A stretch of 26,650 nucleotides of DNA from CALXJM01 sp963930325 (GCA_963930325.1 CAWVME010000008.1:1-26650), one strand, 5' to 3'; counted from the first letter of the stretch, positions 5,176 through 12,485 are shown. Numbers and translations are program-made. The notes: generated by a model not told the origin, from the sequence alone.

Positions 5176-6717
5176 ATGTTATTAGAAACCACAAAAGAGG
5201 ATATTTGCGTAAATCAATTAATTGGCCGTAAAACACAAATGCTTATGTGTGAAGAAGATATTATTATTCCAGATGTTAAGCCAGATATTGTAAGTTCATT
5301 AAATACAAGTGGAAACATATGTGTTTATAAAAAAGAAATTTCAGATGGTAAGATGCGATTTGACGGAAGCATTTTAATATACATAATGTATTTGGCAGAT
5401 AGCAATGAAGGAGTGGTAAGGGGGTTAAATGCAACATTAGATTTTAGTGAAATAGTTGAATTTCCGGGACTAAGAGAAGGTATGAACGTAGAGGATGAGT
5501 TTGTATTAAAAAATATTGATTGTAAAGTCTTAAATGGCAGAAAAATTAATATAAGTGCTACAGTTGAACTTAGTGCTAGTGCATATTTTAACGAAACTAC
5601 TTCAATGGTAAAAGACATAAATAATATAGGGGATGTTCAAGTATTGAGCAAGAATTTGGAACTAAATTCACTATTAGGTATAGGAAACACTAAAGCATAT
5701 GCAAAAGAAACTATTATGATAGACAACATAGACAATTTGGCAGAAATCTTAAGTGTTCATACGAGGCTAAGAGACAAAGACATAAAACCAAGTTATAATA
5801 AAATACTTGCCAAAGCAGATTTTGAAGTTAGAATTATGTATTTGACAGAAGATAATAGAATTAATAGTGTTAGTAGTAAAATTCCAGTTATGGGATTTAT
5901 TGATGTGCAAGATGTAAGTGATACAAGTATTTGCAATGTAAGGTATAAATTAAAAAATATGATTGTAAAGCCGAATTCAACAGAAGAACATTCTATTTAT
6001 GTAGAAGCTGAATTAGAGCTAATTTGCAATGTGTATGAAAGTAAAGAACTAAATATTATTCAAGACATGTATAGCCCAAGCAAAGAAATAGAGTTTACAC
6101 AAAAAAACATGGAAACTAATATTATAAAAAATAATAAGGTAGAAATATGTTGCATAAAGGAAGATTTATCTATTCCAGAAATAGGAGATAACAAAGTATA
6201 CGATGTAGATGTGAACCCGGTAATATTAAATCAAAAATGTATGGATAATAAAATTGCATATGAAGGCGAGGTAAAACTTAAATTTGTTTTTCAGTCGAAC
6301 AATGTAAGTGGAATTGATATAAAAAATACAAGTGTACCATTTAATTTTGAAATAGAAGCACAAGGTGTAGTGCAGAGTGATATGTTAGAAACAGAAATAG
6401 AAATAAAAAGAGATGACTTTGTTATTAATGCAGGGAATGTAAATACAAACATAGAATTAGAGTTTCATACATCAGTACTAAAAAGTGAAAGAATACATCT
6501 TCTAGAAGAAATTAATGTAAATGATTTACCAGAACAGGAAAATTATAGTATGGTAGTATATTTTGTGAAACCATCAGATAGTTTGTGGAAGATAGCAAAA
6601 AGGTTTAAAAGTACAATAGAAGATATTGCAAGAGTAAATGAAATTAGCGATATTAACAAAATAGAAGTTGGACAGCAGCTTTTCATACCAAGGTATTTCG
6701 GTGTGAAAGTAGGATAA
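5176..6717 (+). CDS. sipL: SipL-like spore coat morphogenetic protein (SPOCS/DUF3794 repeats plus LysM)
   Basis: A 513-residue protein with about three SPOCS/DUF3794-type beta-rich repeats (about 35-145, 180-290 and 325-450) and a C-terminal LysM domain (about 463-507: YFVKPSDSLWKIAKRFKSTI through GQQLFIPR). This is the architecture and length of clostridial SipL, which anchors the coat layer to the forespore by binding the SpoIVA ATPase through its LysM domain; it is the functional counterpart of Bacillus SpoVID. The ATG at 5176 has a perfect AGGAGGG 7 nt upstream. yunB follows after 3 nt, so the two are surely co-transcribed. I could not find a convincing SigE promoter in the short 5128-5170 gap. 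Confidence 0.88.
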   Translation: MLLETTKEDICVNQLIGRKTQMLMCEEDIIIPDVKPDIVSSLNTSGNICVYKKEISDGKMRFDGSILIYIMYLADSNEGVVRGLNATLDFSEIVEFPGLREGMNVEDEFVLKNIDCKVLNGRKINISATVELSASAYFNETTSMVKDINNIGDVQVLSKNLELNSLLGIGNTKAYAKETIMIDNIDNLAEILSVHTRLRDKDIKPSYNKILAKADFEVRIMYLTEDNRINSVSSKIPVMGFIDVQDVSDTSICNVRYKLKNMIVKPNSTEEHSIYVEAELELICNVYESKELNIIQDMYSPSKEIEFTQKNMETNIIKNNKVEICCIKEDLSIPEIGDNKVYDVDVNPVILNQKCMDNKIAYEGEVKLKFVFQSNNVSGIDIKNTSVPFNFEIEAQGVVQSDMLETEIEIKRDDFVINAGNVNTNIELEFHTSVLKSERIHLLEEINVNDLPEQENYSMVVYFVKPSDSLWKIAKRFKSTIEDIARVNEISDINKIEVGQQLFIPRYFGVKVG

Positions 6718-6720
6718 ATA

Positions 6721-7407
6721 GTGGACAAAATTTATTCAAGGAAAAGATGGTTTTTGCCTAAAAAATGGGAATTCAAAGTAAATAAGCGAGCCCAAAATTT
6801 AGGAAAAGTAATAGCTGTTTTGACAATTGCTTTTACAGTTGTTTTTTACCTAATTCGAGGAATTAACCCTATGTTTAATAAATTGGCAAGTGAGAGGGCA
6901 AGAAGTATTGCAACAGAAATTGTAAACATAGAAACAAGCAAAGTTTTGCAAGATGTTCCTTACGAAGATTTAGTGAAAATTGAAAAGGATAGTAATGGCA
7001 ATATACAAATGATAAGAGTAGATGTAATTAAAGTTAATATTCTAGCATCGGATATGACTTATAATATACAAATAGAACTTAATAAAAAGACAGAAGATAA
7101 AATAGTTATTCCATTTGGAAGCATTTTTGGAAATAAATACTTAGCTGGATTTGGACCTAATATTTATATAAAAATTAATCCAGTGGGTAGTATAGATACA
7201 AGTTTTATGTCAGCGTTTGAAGAAGCGGGAATTAACCAAACAATTCATCGACTGTATTTAAATATTATTTGTAAAGTTAGTATTGTAACACCATATGATA
7301 TTATAGAAACAGAAATTGAAAATCAAGTGCTTATGGGAGAATCTGTTATTGTTGGAAATATACCGGAAACTTATTTGAATTTGGAAGGCTTAAATAACAA
7401 TAATTGA
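6721..7407 (+). CDS. yunB: Sporulation protein YunB
   Basis: YunB is a SigE-controlled membrane-associated protein needed for normal spore formation in Bacillus; its exact activity is unknown. The 228-residue product has a basic N-terminus, one membrane anchor (about 28-46), then the typical INPMFNKLASERARSIATEI segment and an extracytoplasmic domain ending in the family's ITxP-like and INQTIHRLYLNI stretches. The start is a GTG at 6721 directly after the sipL stop, with GTAGGA just inside sipL as ribosome binding site. The TGA stop overlaps the -35 of the next gene's promoter. Confidence 0.9.
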   Translation: MDKIYSRKRWFLPKKWEFKVNKRAQNLGKVIAVLTIAFTVVFYLIRGINPMFNKLASERARSIATEIVNIETSKVLQDVPYEDLVKIEKDSNGNIQMIRVDVIKVNILASDMTYNIQIELNKKTEDKIVIPFGSIFGNKYLAGFGPNIYIKINPVGSIDTSFMSAFEEAGINQTIHRLYLNIICKVSIVTPYDIIETEIENQVLMGESVIVGNIPETYLNLEGLNNNN

Positions 7408-7432
7408 CAAAAAATAAAAAGAGTGCTACAAT
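7404..7432 (+). promoter_or_regulatory. SigA promoter of the cysteine-rich gene
   Basis: TTGACA (7404-7409) overlaps the yunB TGA stop; a 17-bp spacer leads to TACAAT (7427-7432). This near-consensus vegetative promoter suggests that the next gene is not limited to sporulation. Confidence 0.75.
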
Positions 7433-7467
7433 AAAAATACAATATAAAGCAAGGAGGAAAGGACCAC

Positions 7468-7767
7468 ATGCAACCAGCAGCACTTGCAGTTACAATTATT
7501 GCTATCTTAATTGGTGGCAATGAACTCATTTCTCGGTTATGTCTGGGAAATAAGAAATGCATTTTTTGCATAGGATGCAGAAATTGCGCCAATTGCACTT
7601 TTTGCTTTTTCTGCAAAGATTGCGAAGAGAGCATTAAATGCACAAGGTGTAAAGAATTAATTGAATGCAAAGGGTGCAGAGAATGCAATTCATGCTTTTT
7701 TTGCATAAACTGCATAGGACTCGAAGATGGGGAATGGAATACAGACTGTAACAACTTGAGTTTCTAA
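7468..7767 (+). CDS. Membrane-anchored Cys-X-X repeat protein, function unknown
   Basis: A 99-residue protein I do not recognise. Residues 4-22 form one hydrophobic segment, probably a membrane anchor. Between residues 25 and 94 there are 18 cysteines, and every one falls in the same three-residue register (25, 31, 34, 37, 40, 43, 46, 49, 52, 58, 61, 67, 70, 73, 76, 79, 82, 94). Two uninterrupted runs of C-X-X (31-52 and 67-82) are separated by a charged turn. Such an array could bind several metal ions or Fe-S clusters, or pack cysteines along one face of a helix with three residues per turn. Coding is supported by AAGGAGG (7451-7457), a near-consensus promoter and a dedicated terminator. 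It sits among spore-coat genes, so a cysteine-rich surface role is possible, but the promoter looks vegetative. Confidence 0.85.
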   Translation: MQPAALAVTIIAILIGGNELISRLCLGNKKCIFCIGCRNCANCTFCFFCKDCEESIKCTRCKELIECKGCRECNSCFFCINCIGLEDGEWNTDCNNLSF

Positions 7768-7771
7768 CAGA

Positions 7772-7811
7772 AAAAAGTGTGCTTAGCATATGAATGCCGA
7801 GCACACTTTTT
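7772..7811. terminator. Bidirectional intrinsic terminator
   Basis: A 12-bp stem AAAAAGTGTGCT (7772-7783) with AGCACACTTTTT (7800-7811) and an inner GCAT/ATGC pairing. A and T runs on both sides let it serve the cysteine-rich gene (plus) and rpsI (minus). Confidence 0.88.
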
Positions 7812-7839
7812 ATTAATTGTATAAGAAAAAATCATTATT

Positions 7840-8250
7840 TTATCTCTTACTAAATTGTGGAGCTTTTCTAGCTTTTTTAAGACCGTATTTTTTTCTTTCT
7901 TTCATTCTTGGATCTCTTGTTAAAAATCCATTTTGTTTTAATACTAATCTGTATTCTCCATTTGCTTTTAGTAAAGCTCTAGAAATACCATGGCGAATCG
8001 CACCAGCTTGACCTGTAAATCCACCACCACCAACTTTACAAATAACATCATATTTAGCAAGTGTATTTGTTGTTGTTAATGGCTGTTTTACTATAAATTT
8101 CAAAGTTTCTGTTCCAAAATATTCATCTAAAGGTTTTCCATTAATAACAATATTTCCATTTCCTTCTAATAGTCTTACTCTTGCAATTGCTTTTTTTCTT
8201 CTACCTGTGCCTGAAAATACAATTTTATCTGATTTTGCTAATTTTGCCAT
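7840..8250 (-). CDS. rpsI: 30S ribosomal protein S9 (uS9)
   Basis: Small-subunit head protein; its C-terminal tail reaches the P-site tRNA. The 136-residue product has GTGRRKKAIARVRL (about 15-28), GGGGFTGQAGAIRHGISRAL and the diagnostic SKR C-terminus. The ATG at 8248-8250 is chosen over an earlier in-frame ATG at 8268 because GGGAGGT lies 9 nt upstream of it and it gives the usual N-terminus. It follows rplM by 2 nt on the minus strand, the usual rplM-rpsI operon, and ends at the shared terminator at 7772-7811. Confidence 0.98.
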   Translation of the reverse strand: MAKLAKSDKIVFSGTGRRKKAIARVRLLEGNGNIVINGKPLDEYFGTETLKFIVKQPLTTTNTLAKYDVICKVGGGGFTGQAGAIRHGISRALLKANGEYRLVLKQNGFLTRDPRMKERKKYGLKKARKAPQFSKR

Positions 8251-8252
8251 TT

Positions 8253-8690
8253 TTATTTTACCTCCCATATTTCTGGTTTTTGTGCTTGATTTTCATGTTC
8301 ACTGCCTGCATAGATTCTTACTTTTTTTAACATTTGTCTACCTAAAGAATTATGAGGAAGCATTCCTTTAATTGCATGCATCATTGCTTCTTCTGGTTTT
8401 TGACTAAGCATTACTCTTGCGGTTGTTTCTTTTAATCCGCCAATATAATTAGAATGATGTCTGTAAATTTTTTGATCTAATTTTTTTCCTGTTAAAACAA
8501 CATCTTTGCAGTTTAAAATAATTACATGATCACCAGTATCTATGTTAGGTGTGTAAGTTGGTTTATGTTTCCCTCTTAATAATTTAGCAGCTTCTGTTGC
8601 AACTCTACCTAAAGGTTTATTAGCTGCATCAATAATATACCATTTTCTTTCGATTTCGCTTTTTTTAGCGCTATATGTAGTATTGTTCAT
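8253..8690 (-). CDS. rplM: 50S ribosomal protein L13 (uL13)
   Basis: Early-assembling large-subunit protein. The 145-residue product has RKWYIIDAANKPLGRVA (about 15-31), HVIILNCKDVVLTGKK, MLPHNSLGRQMLKKVRIY and the terminal HENQAQKPE. The ATG at 8688-8690 follows a GGAGGAT Shine-Dalgarno about 10 nt upstream on the minus strand. It is the first gene of the rplM-rpsI operon, read from the promoter at 8803-8831 through a structured leader (8691-8796). Confidence 0.98.
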   Translation of the reverse strand: MNNTTYSAKKSEIERKWYIIDAANKPLGRVATEAAKLLRGKHKPTYTPNIDTGDHVIILNCKDVVLTGKKLDQKIYRHHSNYIGGLKETTARVMLSQKPEEAMMHAIKGMLPHNSLGRQMLKKVRIYAGSEHENQAQKPEIWEVK

Positions 8691-8796
8691 GGTAAAAATT
8701 ATCCTCCATTCATAATTTTAAAAATTTTCTGATATTTTGATTTGCCTTATTATAAACCACCGGGGAGAAGCTTATAATAAAATACAATCATTAACG
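8691..8796 (-). ncRNA. Structured rplM leader, candidate L13 autoregulatory leader
   Basis: The predicted 5' untranslated region of rplM is about 105 nt long. It holds a perfect 9-bp stem, TTATTATAA with TTATAATAA (8747-8755 and 8772-8780), enclosing a 16-nt GC-rich loop. Low-GC Gram-positives carry an L13 leader at this position; I identify it by position and structure, not by a sequence match. Confidence 0.5.
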
Positions 8797-8802
8797 CTAT
8801 TT

Positions 8803-8831
8803 ATTCTAATACAAAACATAAAAAAAGTCAA
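8803..8831 (-). promoter_or_regulatory. SigA promoter of rplM-rpsI
   Basis: Minus strand TTGACT (8826-8831), 17-bp spacer, TAGAAT (8803-8808). The -35 lies in an 11-bp inverted repeat with the -35 of the divergent infC promoter. Confidence 0.8.
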
Positions 8832-8849
8832 GAAAAATATGGAAAAGTA

Positions 8850-8878
8850 TTGACTTTTTTGAAAAAATGAGTTAATAT
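8850..8878 (+). promoter_or_regulatory. SigA promoter of infC-rpmI-rplT
   Basis: TTGACT (8850-8855), 17-bp spacer, TAATAT (8873-8878). It drives a leader of about 130 nt that ends in an attenuator. Confidence 0.7.
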
Positions 8879-8884
8879 AAGGAA

Positions 8885-9003
8885 GATTAAAGAAGAAGCT
8901 ATTCACTTCTCACCTTACTTTTTCTGTAGAGTAATGGTTATAATAAAATTAGATATAATAATTTTATGGACGTGAATTGGCTTTTTGAGAGTCAATTTTT
9001 TTT
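8885..9003 (+). ncRNA. infC leader with attenuator (L20-leader type)
   Basis: The untranslated region before infC contains a hairpin AGAAG/CTTCT (8891-8895, 8906-8910), a hairpin ACC-TTACT with AGTAA-GGT (8912-8919, 8930-8938, one bulged base), and a terminator: AATTGGCT with AGTCAATT (8975-8982, 8990-8997) followed by an uninterrupted T run to 9003. In Firmicutes L20 represses infC-rpmI-rplT by promoting a terminator in this leader. The layout here fits; the L20-binding structure itself was not verified. Confidence 0.65.
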
Positions 9004-9018
9004 ATGGAGGTGTTTTAT

Positions 9019-9525
9019 ATAAAACAAGAATTGCTAATCAATGGGCAGATAAAAGAGAAAGAGGTACAAGTTATTGACGAAAATGAACAGAGATTGGGAG
9101 TACTTAGTATACAAGAAGCTTTAGAAATAGCTGAAGAAAGAAAGCTAGACCTAGCTATGGTCGCACCAGGAGCAAAACCACCTGTTTGTAAATTAATGAA
9201 TTATGGAAAATATAAGTTTAACCAAGCTAAAAAAGAAAAAGAGGCTAGGAAAAACCAAAAAACATTTGATGTGAAGGAAATAAGAGTAACTCCTAATATA
9301 GAAGAACATGATTTTGGATTTAAAGCTAAAAATGCAAGAAAATTTTTAAATGATGGTGACAAGGTAAAAATTACAGTTCGCTTCAGAGGAAGAGAACTAA
9401 ACTATGTAAAAATTGGAGAATCTATATTAAATAAATTTATAGAAGATTTATCTGACATTGCAATAGTAGAAAAAAAGCCTCTTTTAGAAGGAAAAAATAT
9501 GTTTATAATATTAGCTAAAAAATAA
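9019..9525 (+). CDS. infC: Translation initiation factor IF-3
   Basis: IF-3 binds the 30S subunit, checks the start codon and the initiator tRNA, and prevents early 50S joining. The 168-residue product has the N-terminal domain start KQELLINGQIKEKEVQVID, APGAKPPVCKLMNYGKYKF, and the C-terminal domain VKEIRVTPNIEEHDFGFKAK through FRGRELN. I place the start at the ATA codon 9019-9021: GGAGGTG (9006-9012) lies 6 nt upstream and the protein then begins exactly like other IF-3s. The ATG at 9004 is part of that Shine-Dalgarno and has only the T run of the attenuator before it. A rare start fits the known infC habit of non-AUG, self-regulated initiation. rpmI follows after 54 nt. Confidence 0.95.
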   Translation: MKQELLINGQIKEKEVQVIDENEQRLGVLSIQEALEIAEERKLDLAMVAPGAKPPVCKLMNYGKYKFNQAKKEKEARKNQKTFDVKEIRVTPNIEEHDFGFKAKNARKFLNDGDKVKITVRFRGRELNYVKIGESILNKFIEDLSDIAIVEKKPLLEGKNMFIILAKK

Positions 9526-9579
9526 TTAAATTATATTTAATTGTTTGACAAATAAATAAAAAATAGGAGGAGGAAAATT

Positions 9580-9783
9580 ATGCCAAAATTAAAAACAAAT
9601 AAAGCTGCTAAAAAAAGATATTCTTATACAGCTACAGGAAAAGTAAAAAGAACTAAATCAAATAGAAGACATCTTCTAGCAAATAAAACTAAAAGACAAA
9701 AAACAACAGGTAGAGTGCAAGATGCTTATGCAGATAAAACATGCGAAGCAGGAATTAAAAAACTATTACCATATGGTAATTAA
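9580..9783 (+). CDS. rpmI: 50S ribosomal protein L35 (bL35)
   Basis: Large-subunit protein, 67 residues, very basic. It begins PKLKTNKAAKKRYSYTATGK and contains RRHLLANKTKRQK, both family signatures. The ATG at 9580 follows AGGAGGAGG. It is the second gene of infC-rpmI-rplT. Confidence 0.98.
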   Translation: MPKLKTNKAAKKRYSYTATGKVKRTKSNRRHLLANKTKRQKTTGRVQDAYADKTCEAGIKKLLPYGN

Positions 9784-9822
9784 TAATGAAGATTAGGATA
9801 TATAAAAGAAAGGGTGAAGAAT

Positions 9823-10176
9823 ATGGCAAGAGTAAAAACAGCGAGAACTACAAGAGCAAGACATAAAAAAGTATTAAAACAAGCAAAAGGATATTATGGA
9901 GCAAAAAGCGTTCGTTATAGAATGGCAAATCAAGCTGTAATGAAATCTGGTATATATGCATATGCTGGAAGAAAAGATAAAAAAAGTAATTTTAGAAAAT
10001 TATGGATTACAAGGATTAATGCTGCTGCAAGACAGAATGGAACAACTTATAGCAAATTAATAGCAGGGCTAAAAAAAGCTAATATTGTTATTAATAGAAA
10101 AATGCTTTCAGAAATTGCAATTACAGATCCAAAAGCTTTTACAGAACTAGCAGAAATTGCTAAAAAGCATAGATGA
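9823..10176 (+). CDS. rplT: 50S ribosomal protein L20 (bL20)
   Basis: Large-subunit assembly protein and, in Firmicutes, the autogenous repressor of this operon. The 117-residue product has ARVKTARTTRARHKKVLKQA at the N-terminus, AYAGRKDKKSNFRKLWITRI, and the C-terminal LSEIAITDPKAFTELAEIA region that binds 23S rRNA and the leader. The ATG at 9823 is used: it gives the canonical MARVK start behind AAAGGG, whereas the in-frame GTG at 9814 overlaps that Shine-Dalgarno. The operon ends at the terminator 10187-10228. Confidence 0.98.
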   Translation: MARVKTARTTRARHKKVLKQAKGYYGAKSVRYRMANQAVMKSGIYAYAGRKDKKSNFRKLWITRINAAARQNGTTYSKLIAGLKKANIVINRKMLSEIAITDPKAFTELAEIAKKHR

Positions 10177-10186
10177 AAAATTTAAA

Positions 10187-10228
10187 AATAAGGGAAAACT
10201 ATCATGAGTTAGTTTTTCCTTATTTTTT
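10187..10228 (+). terminator. Intrinsic terminator of infC-rpmI-rplT
   Basis: 14-bp stem (10187-10200 with 10211-10224, one G-U pair), 10-nt loop, T run to 10228. Confidence 0.9.
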
Positions 10229-10268
10229 GTGGTATAGGGAAAAGCAATTTTTTCTATACCACAAAAAA
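10223..10268. repeat. Second hairpin after rplT, containing a dispersed 26-bp hairpin repeat
   Basis: Perfect 15-bp inverted repeat TTTTTTGTGGTATAG (10223-10237) and CTATACCACAAAAAA (10254-10268). Its 5' arm overlaps the T run of the rplT terminator. The inner 26 bp (10233-10258) matches 3394-3419. Confidence 0.7.
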
Positions 10269-10317
10269 TTATGTAGATAACTATTATTTGCATTTTGCTA
10301 TTACCATTTAATAAGTA

Positions 10318-10346
10318 TTGCTAAAATAATAATATTCATATATAAT
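10318..10346 (+). promoter_or_regulatory. SigA-type promoter of the TetR-family gene
   Basis: TTGCTA (10318-10323), 17-bp spacer, perfect TATAAT (10341-10346), about 43 bp before the start codon. Confidence 0.6.
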
Positions 10347-10388
10347 TAAAAAGCAAGAAATTAAAAATAGTAATATGGGAGAGATGGA

Positions 10389-10956
10389 ATGAACAGAACA
10401 AAGAGAAAAATCTTTGAAGCTTCTATGAAGTTATTCGCAGAAAAAGGATATGACTCTACTAGTGTAGAAGAAATAACTGCTACAGTGGGGGTTGCAAAAG
10501 GAACTTTATATTATCATTTTTCAAGTAAAGAAGAAATTTTTAATTTTTTAGTAGAAGAGGGGATGAAATTGCTACAAAATAGCATCGAAATAAAAACTTC
10601 TACAAAAACAAATTCTATCGATAAATTAAAAGCTGTTATTTTGATTGAACTGAAGGTACTAAAAAAATATGAGAATATAATTTCTATTATTCTAAGCCAA
10701 ATATGGGGAAATGAACCAAGACATAAAGTATGCAAAGAATTGGTGGGACGATACATTGAGGTAGTTAAGGATATTGTAAAAGAAGGGATGGAGAAAGGAG
10801 AAATTATAGAAGGAGACCCTGAAATAATTGCTTCTCGGAATTTTTGCTATTACTTGTTCTAGTTATATTTATAAAGTGAAAATGAAAAAAGAAGTAGATA
10901 TCCCATCTTTATATAAAGAATTTGAAAAGATATTGTTGAGTGGAATTATTAAGTAA
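10389..10956 (+). pseudogene. TetR/AcrR-family transcriptional regulator with a +1 frameshift
   Basis: The N-terminal DNA-binding domain is intact: KRKIFEASMKLFAEKGYDST, then EEITATVGVAKGTLYYHFSSKEEIF, a classical TetR helix-turn-helix. The first frame ends at a TAG (10860-10862) after 157 residues, short for the family. In the +1 frame the protein continues without a break from about 10840 (IFAITCSSYIYKVKMKKEVD, ending SGIIK) to a TAA at 10954-10956, giving a normal total of about 190 residues. One extra base near 10830-10840 explains this best. A sequencing error or a recent mutation is likely; recoding at TTC-TAG is an unlikely alternative. The DNA-binding domain could still be made. No efflux partner is adjacent; a strong hairpin follows at 10960-11002. 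Confidence 0.82.
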
Positions 10957-10959
10957 TAG

Positions 10960-11002
10960 CAAATAGAGGTTTTTGAGTGTTAATCTCAAAAACCTCTATT
11001 TG
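10960..11002. terminator. Strong 18-bp hairpin between tetR-like gene and spoVAE
   Basis: Perfect 18-bp stem (10960-10977 with 10985-11002) and a 7-nt loop, starting just after the tetR-like stop codon. The T tract is poor on either side, so it may act as a transcript 3'-end stabiliser as well as a terminator. Confidence 0.7.
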
Positions 11003-11009
11003 TTATTGT

Positions 11010-11056
11010 ATAGGAAAAATCAGCATATATCTTAATCTGATATGAATTTTTCCTAT
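11010..11056. repeat. Imperfect hairpin related to the dispersed TATAGGAAAAA repeats
   Basis: Arms ATAGGAAAAAT (11010-11020) and ATTTTTCCTAT (11046-11056) are perfect; the inner 25 nt pairs only partly. The left arm resembles the starts of 3394-3419 and 10233-10258. It reaches the spoVAE stop codon and may end the spoVA transcript. Confidence 0.5.
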
Positions 11057-11442
11057 TATTGTTTTTTCATTTTAGGCTTACTAACTAAAGATGCAATGTA
11101 TCCGAAGAAAATCGCCGCGGCAATACCACCAGATGCAGCTTTAGTGCCACCGATAAAAGCACCTAAGATGCCAGATTTTCCGACTTCTTCAATGGCACCT
11201 TTTACTAGAGCATTACCAAAACCGGTAAGAGGAACTGTAGCACCGCAACCAGCAAAATCGATTAACTTTTGATAAATTCCAAGCCCACCTAAAATTGCAC
11301 CTATAGTAACAAAAATAACTAAAATTCTGGCTGGAGTAAGCTTGGTTTTGTCAATAAGAATTTGACCAATAATGCAAATGAGACCTCCAACAATAAAGCA
11401 TTTAAGCATTAGGAACCAGTCTATATTTTGGAAAAAATCCAT
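11056..11442 (-). CDS. spoVAE: Stage V sporulation protein AE (SpoVAE)
   Basis: Inner forespore membrane subunit of the SpoVA dipicolinate channel complex. The 128-residue hydrophobic protein has about four membrane segments and the conserved GATVPLTGFGNALVKGAIEEV motif region (about 68-88) followed by GGTKAASGGIAAAI. The ATG at 11440-11442 has AGGAGGTG about 9 nt upstream, immediately after the spoVAD stop. It is the last gene of spoVAC-spoVAD-spoVAE. Confidence 0.95.
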   Translation of the reverse strand: MDFFQNIDWFLMLKCFIVGGLICIIGQILIDKTKLTPARILVIFVTIGAILGGLGIYQKLIDFAGCGATVPLTGFGNALVKGAIEEVGKSGILGAFIGGTKAASGGIAAAIFFGYIASLVSKPKMKKQ

Positions 11443-11460
11443 TTATGATTCACCTCCTAA

Positions 11461-12465
11461 TTATATTTCAATTGATACTGCGTGCGCAATTCCGGGAATA
11501 GATTCACCTTGTTGAGAACTTGTAGAATTCATGAGAGCACCCGTAGCCATTAAAAGAACTTTTTTTAATTTTTTTTCTTTTAGCATTTTATATACATATC
11601 CAGAAAATACAGTACCACAGCAAGCGCAACCTGAACCACCAGAGTGAGTATCTTGAGAATCTTTATCGAAAATCATAACACCACAATCATTATAATTTGA
11701 TTTGATATTATATCCTTTTGTTTGAGATAGCTCAATTAAAATCTCTTTTCCTACATAACCTAAATCTCCGGTTAAAATAGCATCATAATAACTAGGATTT
11801 CGACCAGTATCTTTGAAGTGAGTAAGCAAGGTATCTAAAGCTGCTGGGGCCATGGCGGCTCCCATATTATTACCGTCTTTAATTCCCATGTCTACGATTT
11901 TTCCGACTGTAGTATGAGTAATAAAAGGACCCTCACCAGATTTAGAAAGAATGGCTGCTCCAGAGCCTGTAACAGTCCACTGTGAACTTTGCGGTCTTTG
12001 GTTTCCAAGTTCCAAAGGAAAACGGAATTGCTTTTCTGCACTACAAAAATGACTAGAAGTGCAACAAAGAACATGTTCTGCAGCATTGGATTCTATAAAA
12101 ACAGAACCTAAACTTAATCCTTCTACGAATGTAGAACAAGCACCAAAAATTCCATAAAAAGGTACATTTAGTTCTCGAAGACCAAAACTAGAAGAAATAC
12201 ATTGGTTTAATAAGTCTCCGGCAAAGCAAAAGTCTATTTTATCTTGTGAAATATTCGACTTAGCAATAGCGGTATTTACGGTTTCTTTTATAATCTTACT
12301 TTCTGCTTTTTCCCAGCTACTTTCTCCCCAAAATTCATCTTCTAAGCATTGATCAAAATATTTTGCAAGAGGACCGTCGGATTCTTTTGGACCAACAATG
12401 CAAGCTGTATTTAAAATGTTTACAGGATTTTCAAATTTAATAGTTTGTTTTCCTATTTTTTTCAT
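11461..12465 (-). CDS. spoVAD: Stage V sporulation protein AD (SpoVAD)
   Basis: Soluble thiolase-fold subunit of the SpoVA complex that binds dipicolinic acid and is required for its uptake into the forespore. The 334-residue product keeps the thiolase-like FGACSTFVEGLSLGSVFIES and CTSSHFCSAEKQFRFPLE segments and the C-terminal GGSGCACCGTVFSGYV. The ATG at 12463-12465 (MKKIGKQTI) is used because GGAGG lies 5 nt upstream; the in-frame ATG at 12477 is part of that Shine-Dalgarno. It is 20 nt from spoVAC and 18 nt from spoVAE. Confidence 0.97.
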   Translation of the reverse strand: MKKIGKQTIKFENPVNILNTACIVGPKESDGPLAKYFDQCLEDEFWGESSWEKAESKIIKETVNTAIAKSNISQDKIDFCFAGDLLNQCISSSFGLRELNVPFYGIFGACSTFVEGLSLGSVFIESNAAEHVLCCTSSHFCSAEKQFRFPLELGNQRPQSSQWTVTGSGAAILSKSGEGPFITHTTVGKIVDMGIKDGNNMGAAMAPAALDTLLTHFKDTGRNPSYYDAILTGDLGYVGKEILIELSQTKGYNIKSNYNDCGVMIFDKDSQDTHSGGSGCACCGTVFSGYVYKMLKEKKLKKVLLMATGALMNSTSSQQGESIPGIAHAVSIEI

Positions 12466-12485
12466 AAAAACCTCCATATTAAAAT

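Noticed and set aside
7371..7754. 127-codon minus-strand frame rich in His, Leu and Ser
   Set aside because: It is the mirror of the C-X-X codon repeat of the plus-strand cysteine-rich gene, which has promoter, Shine-Dalgarno and terminator.
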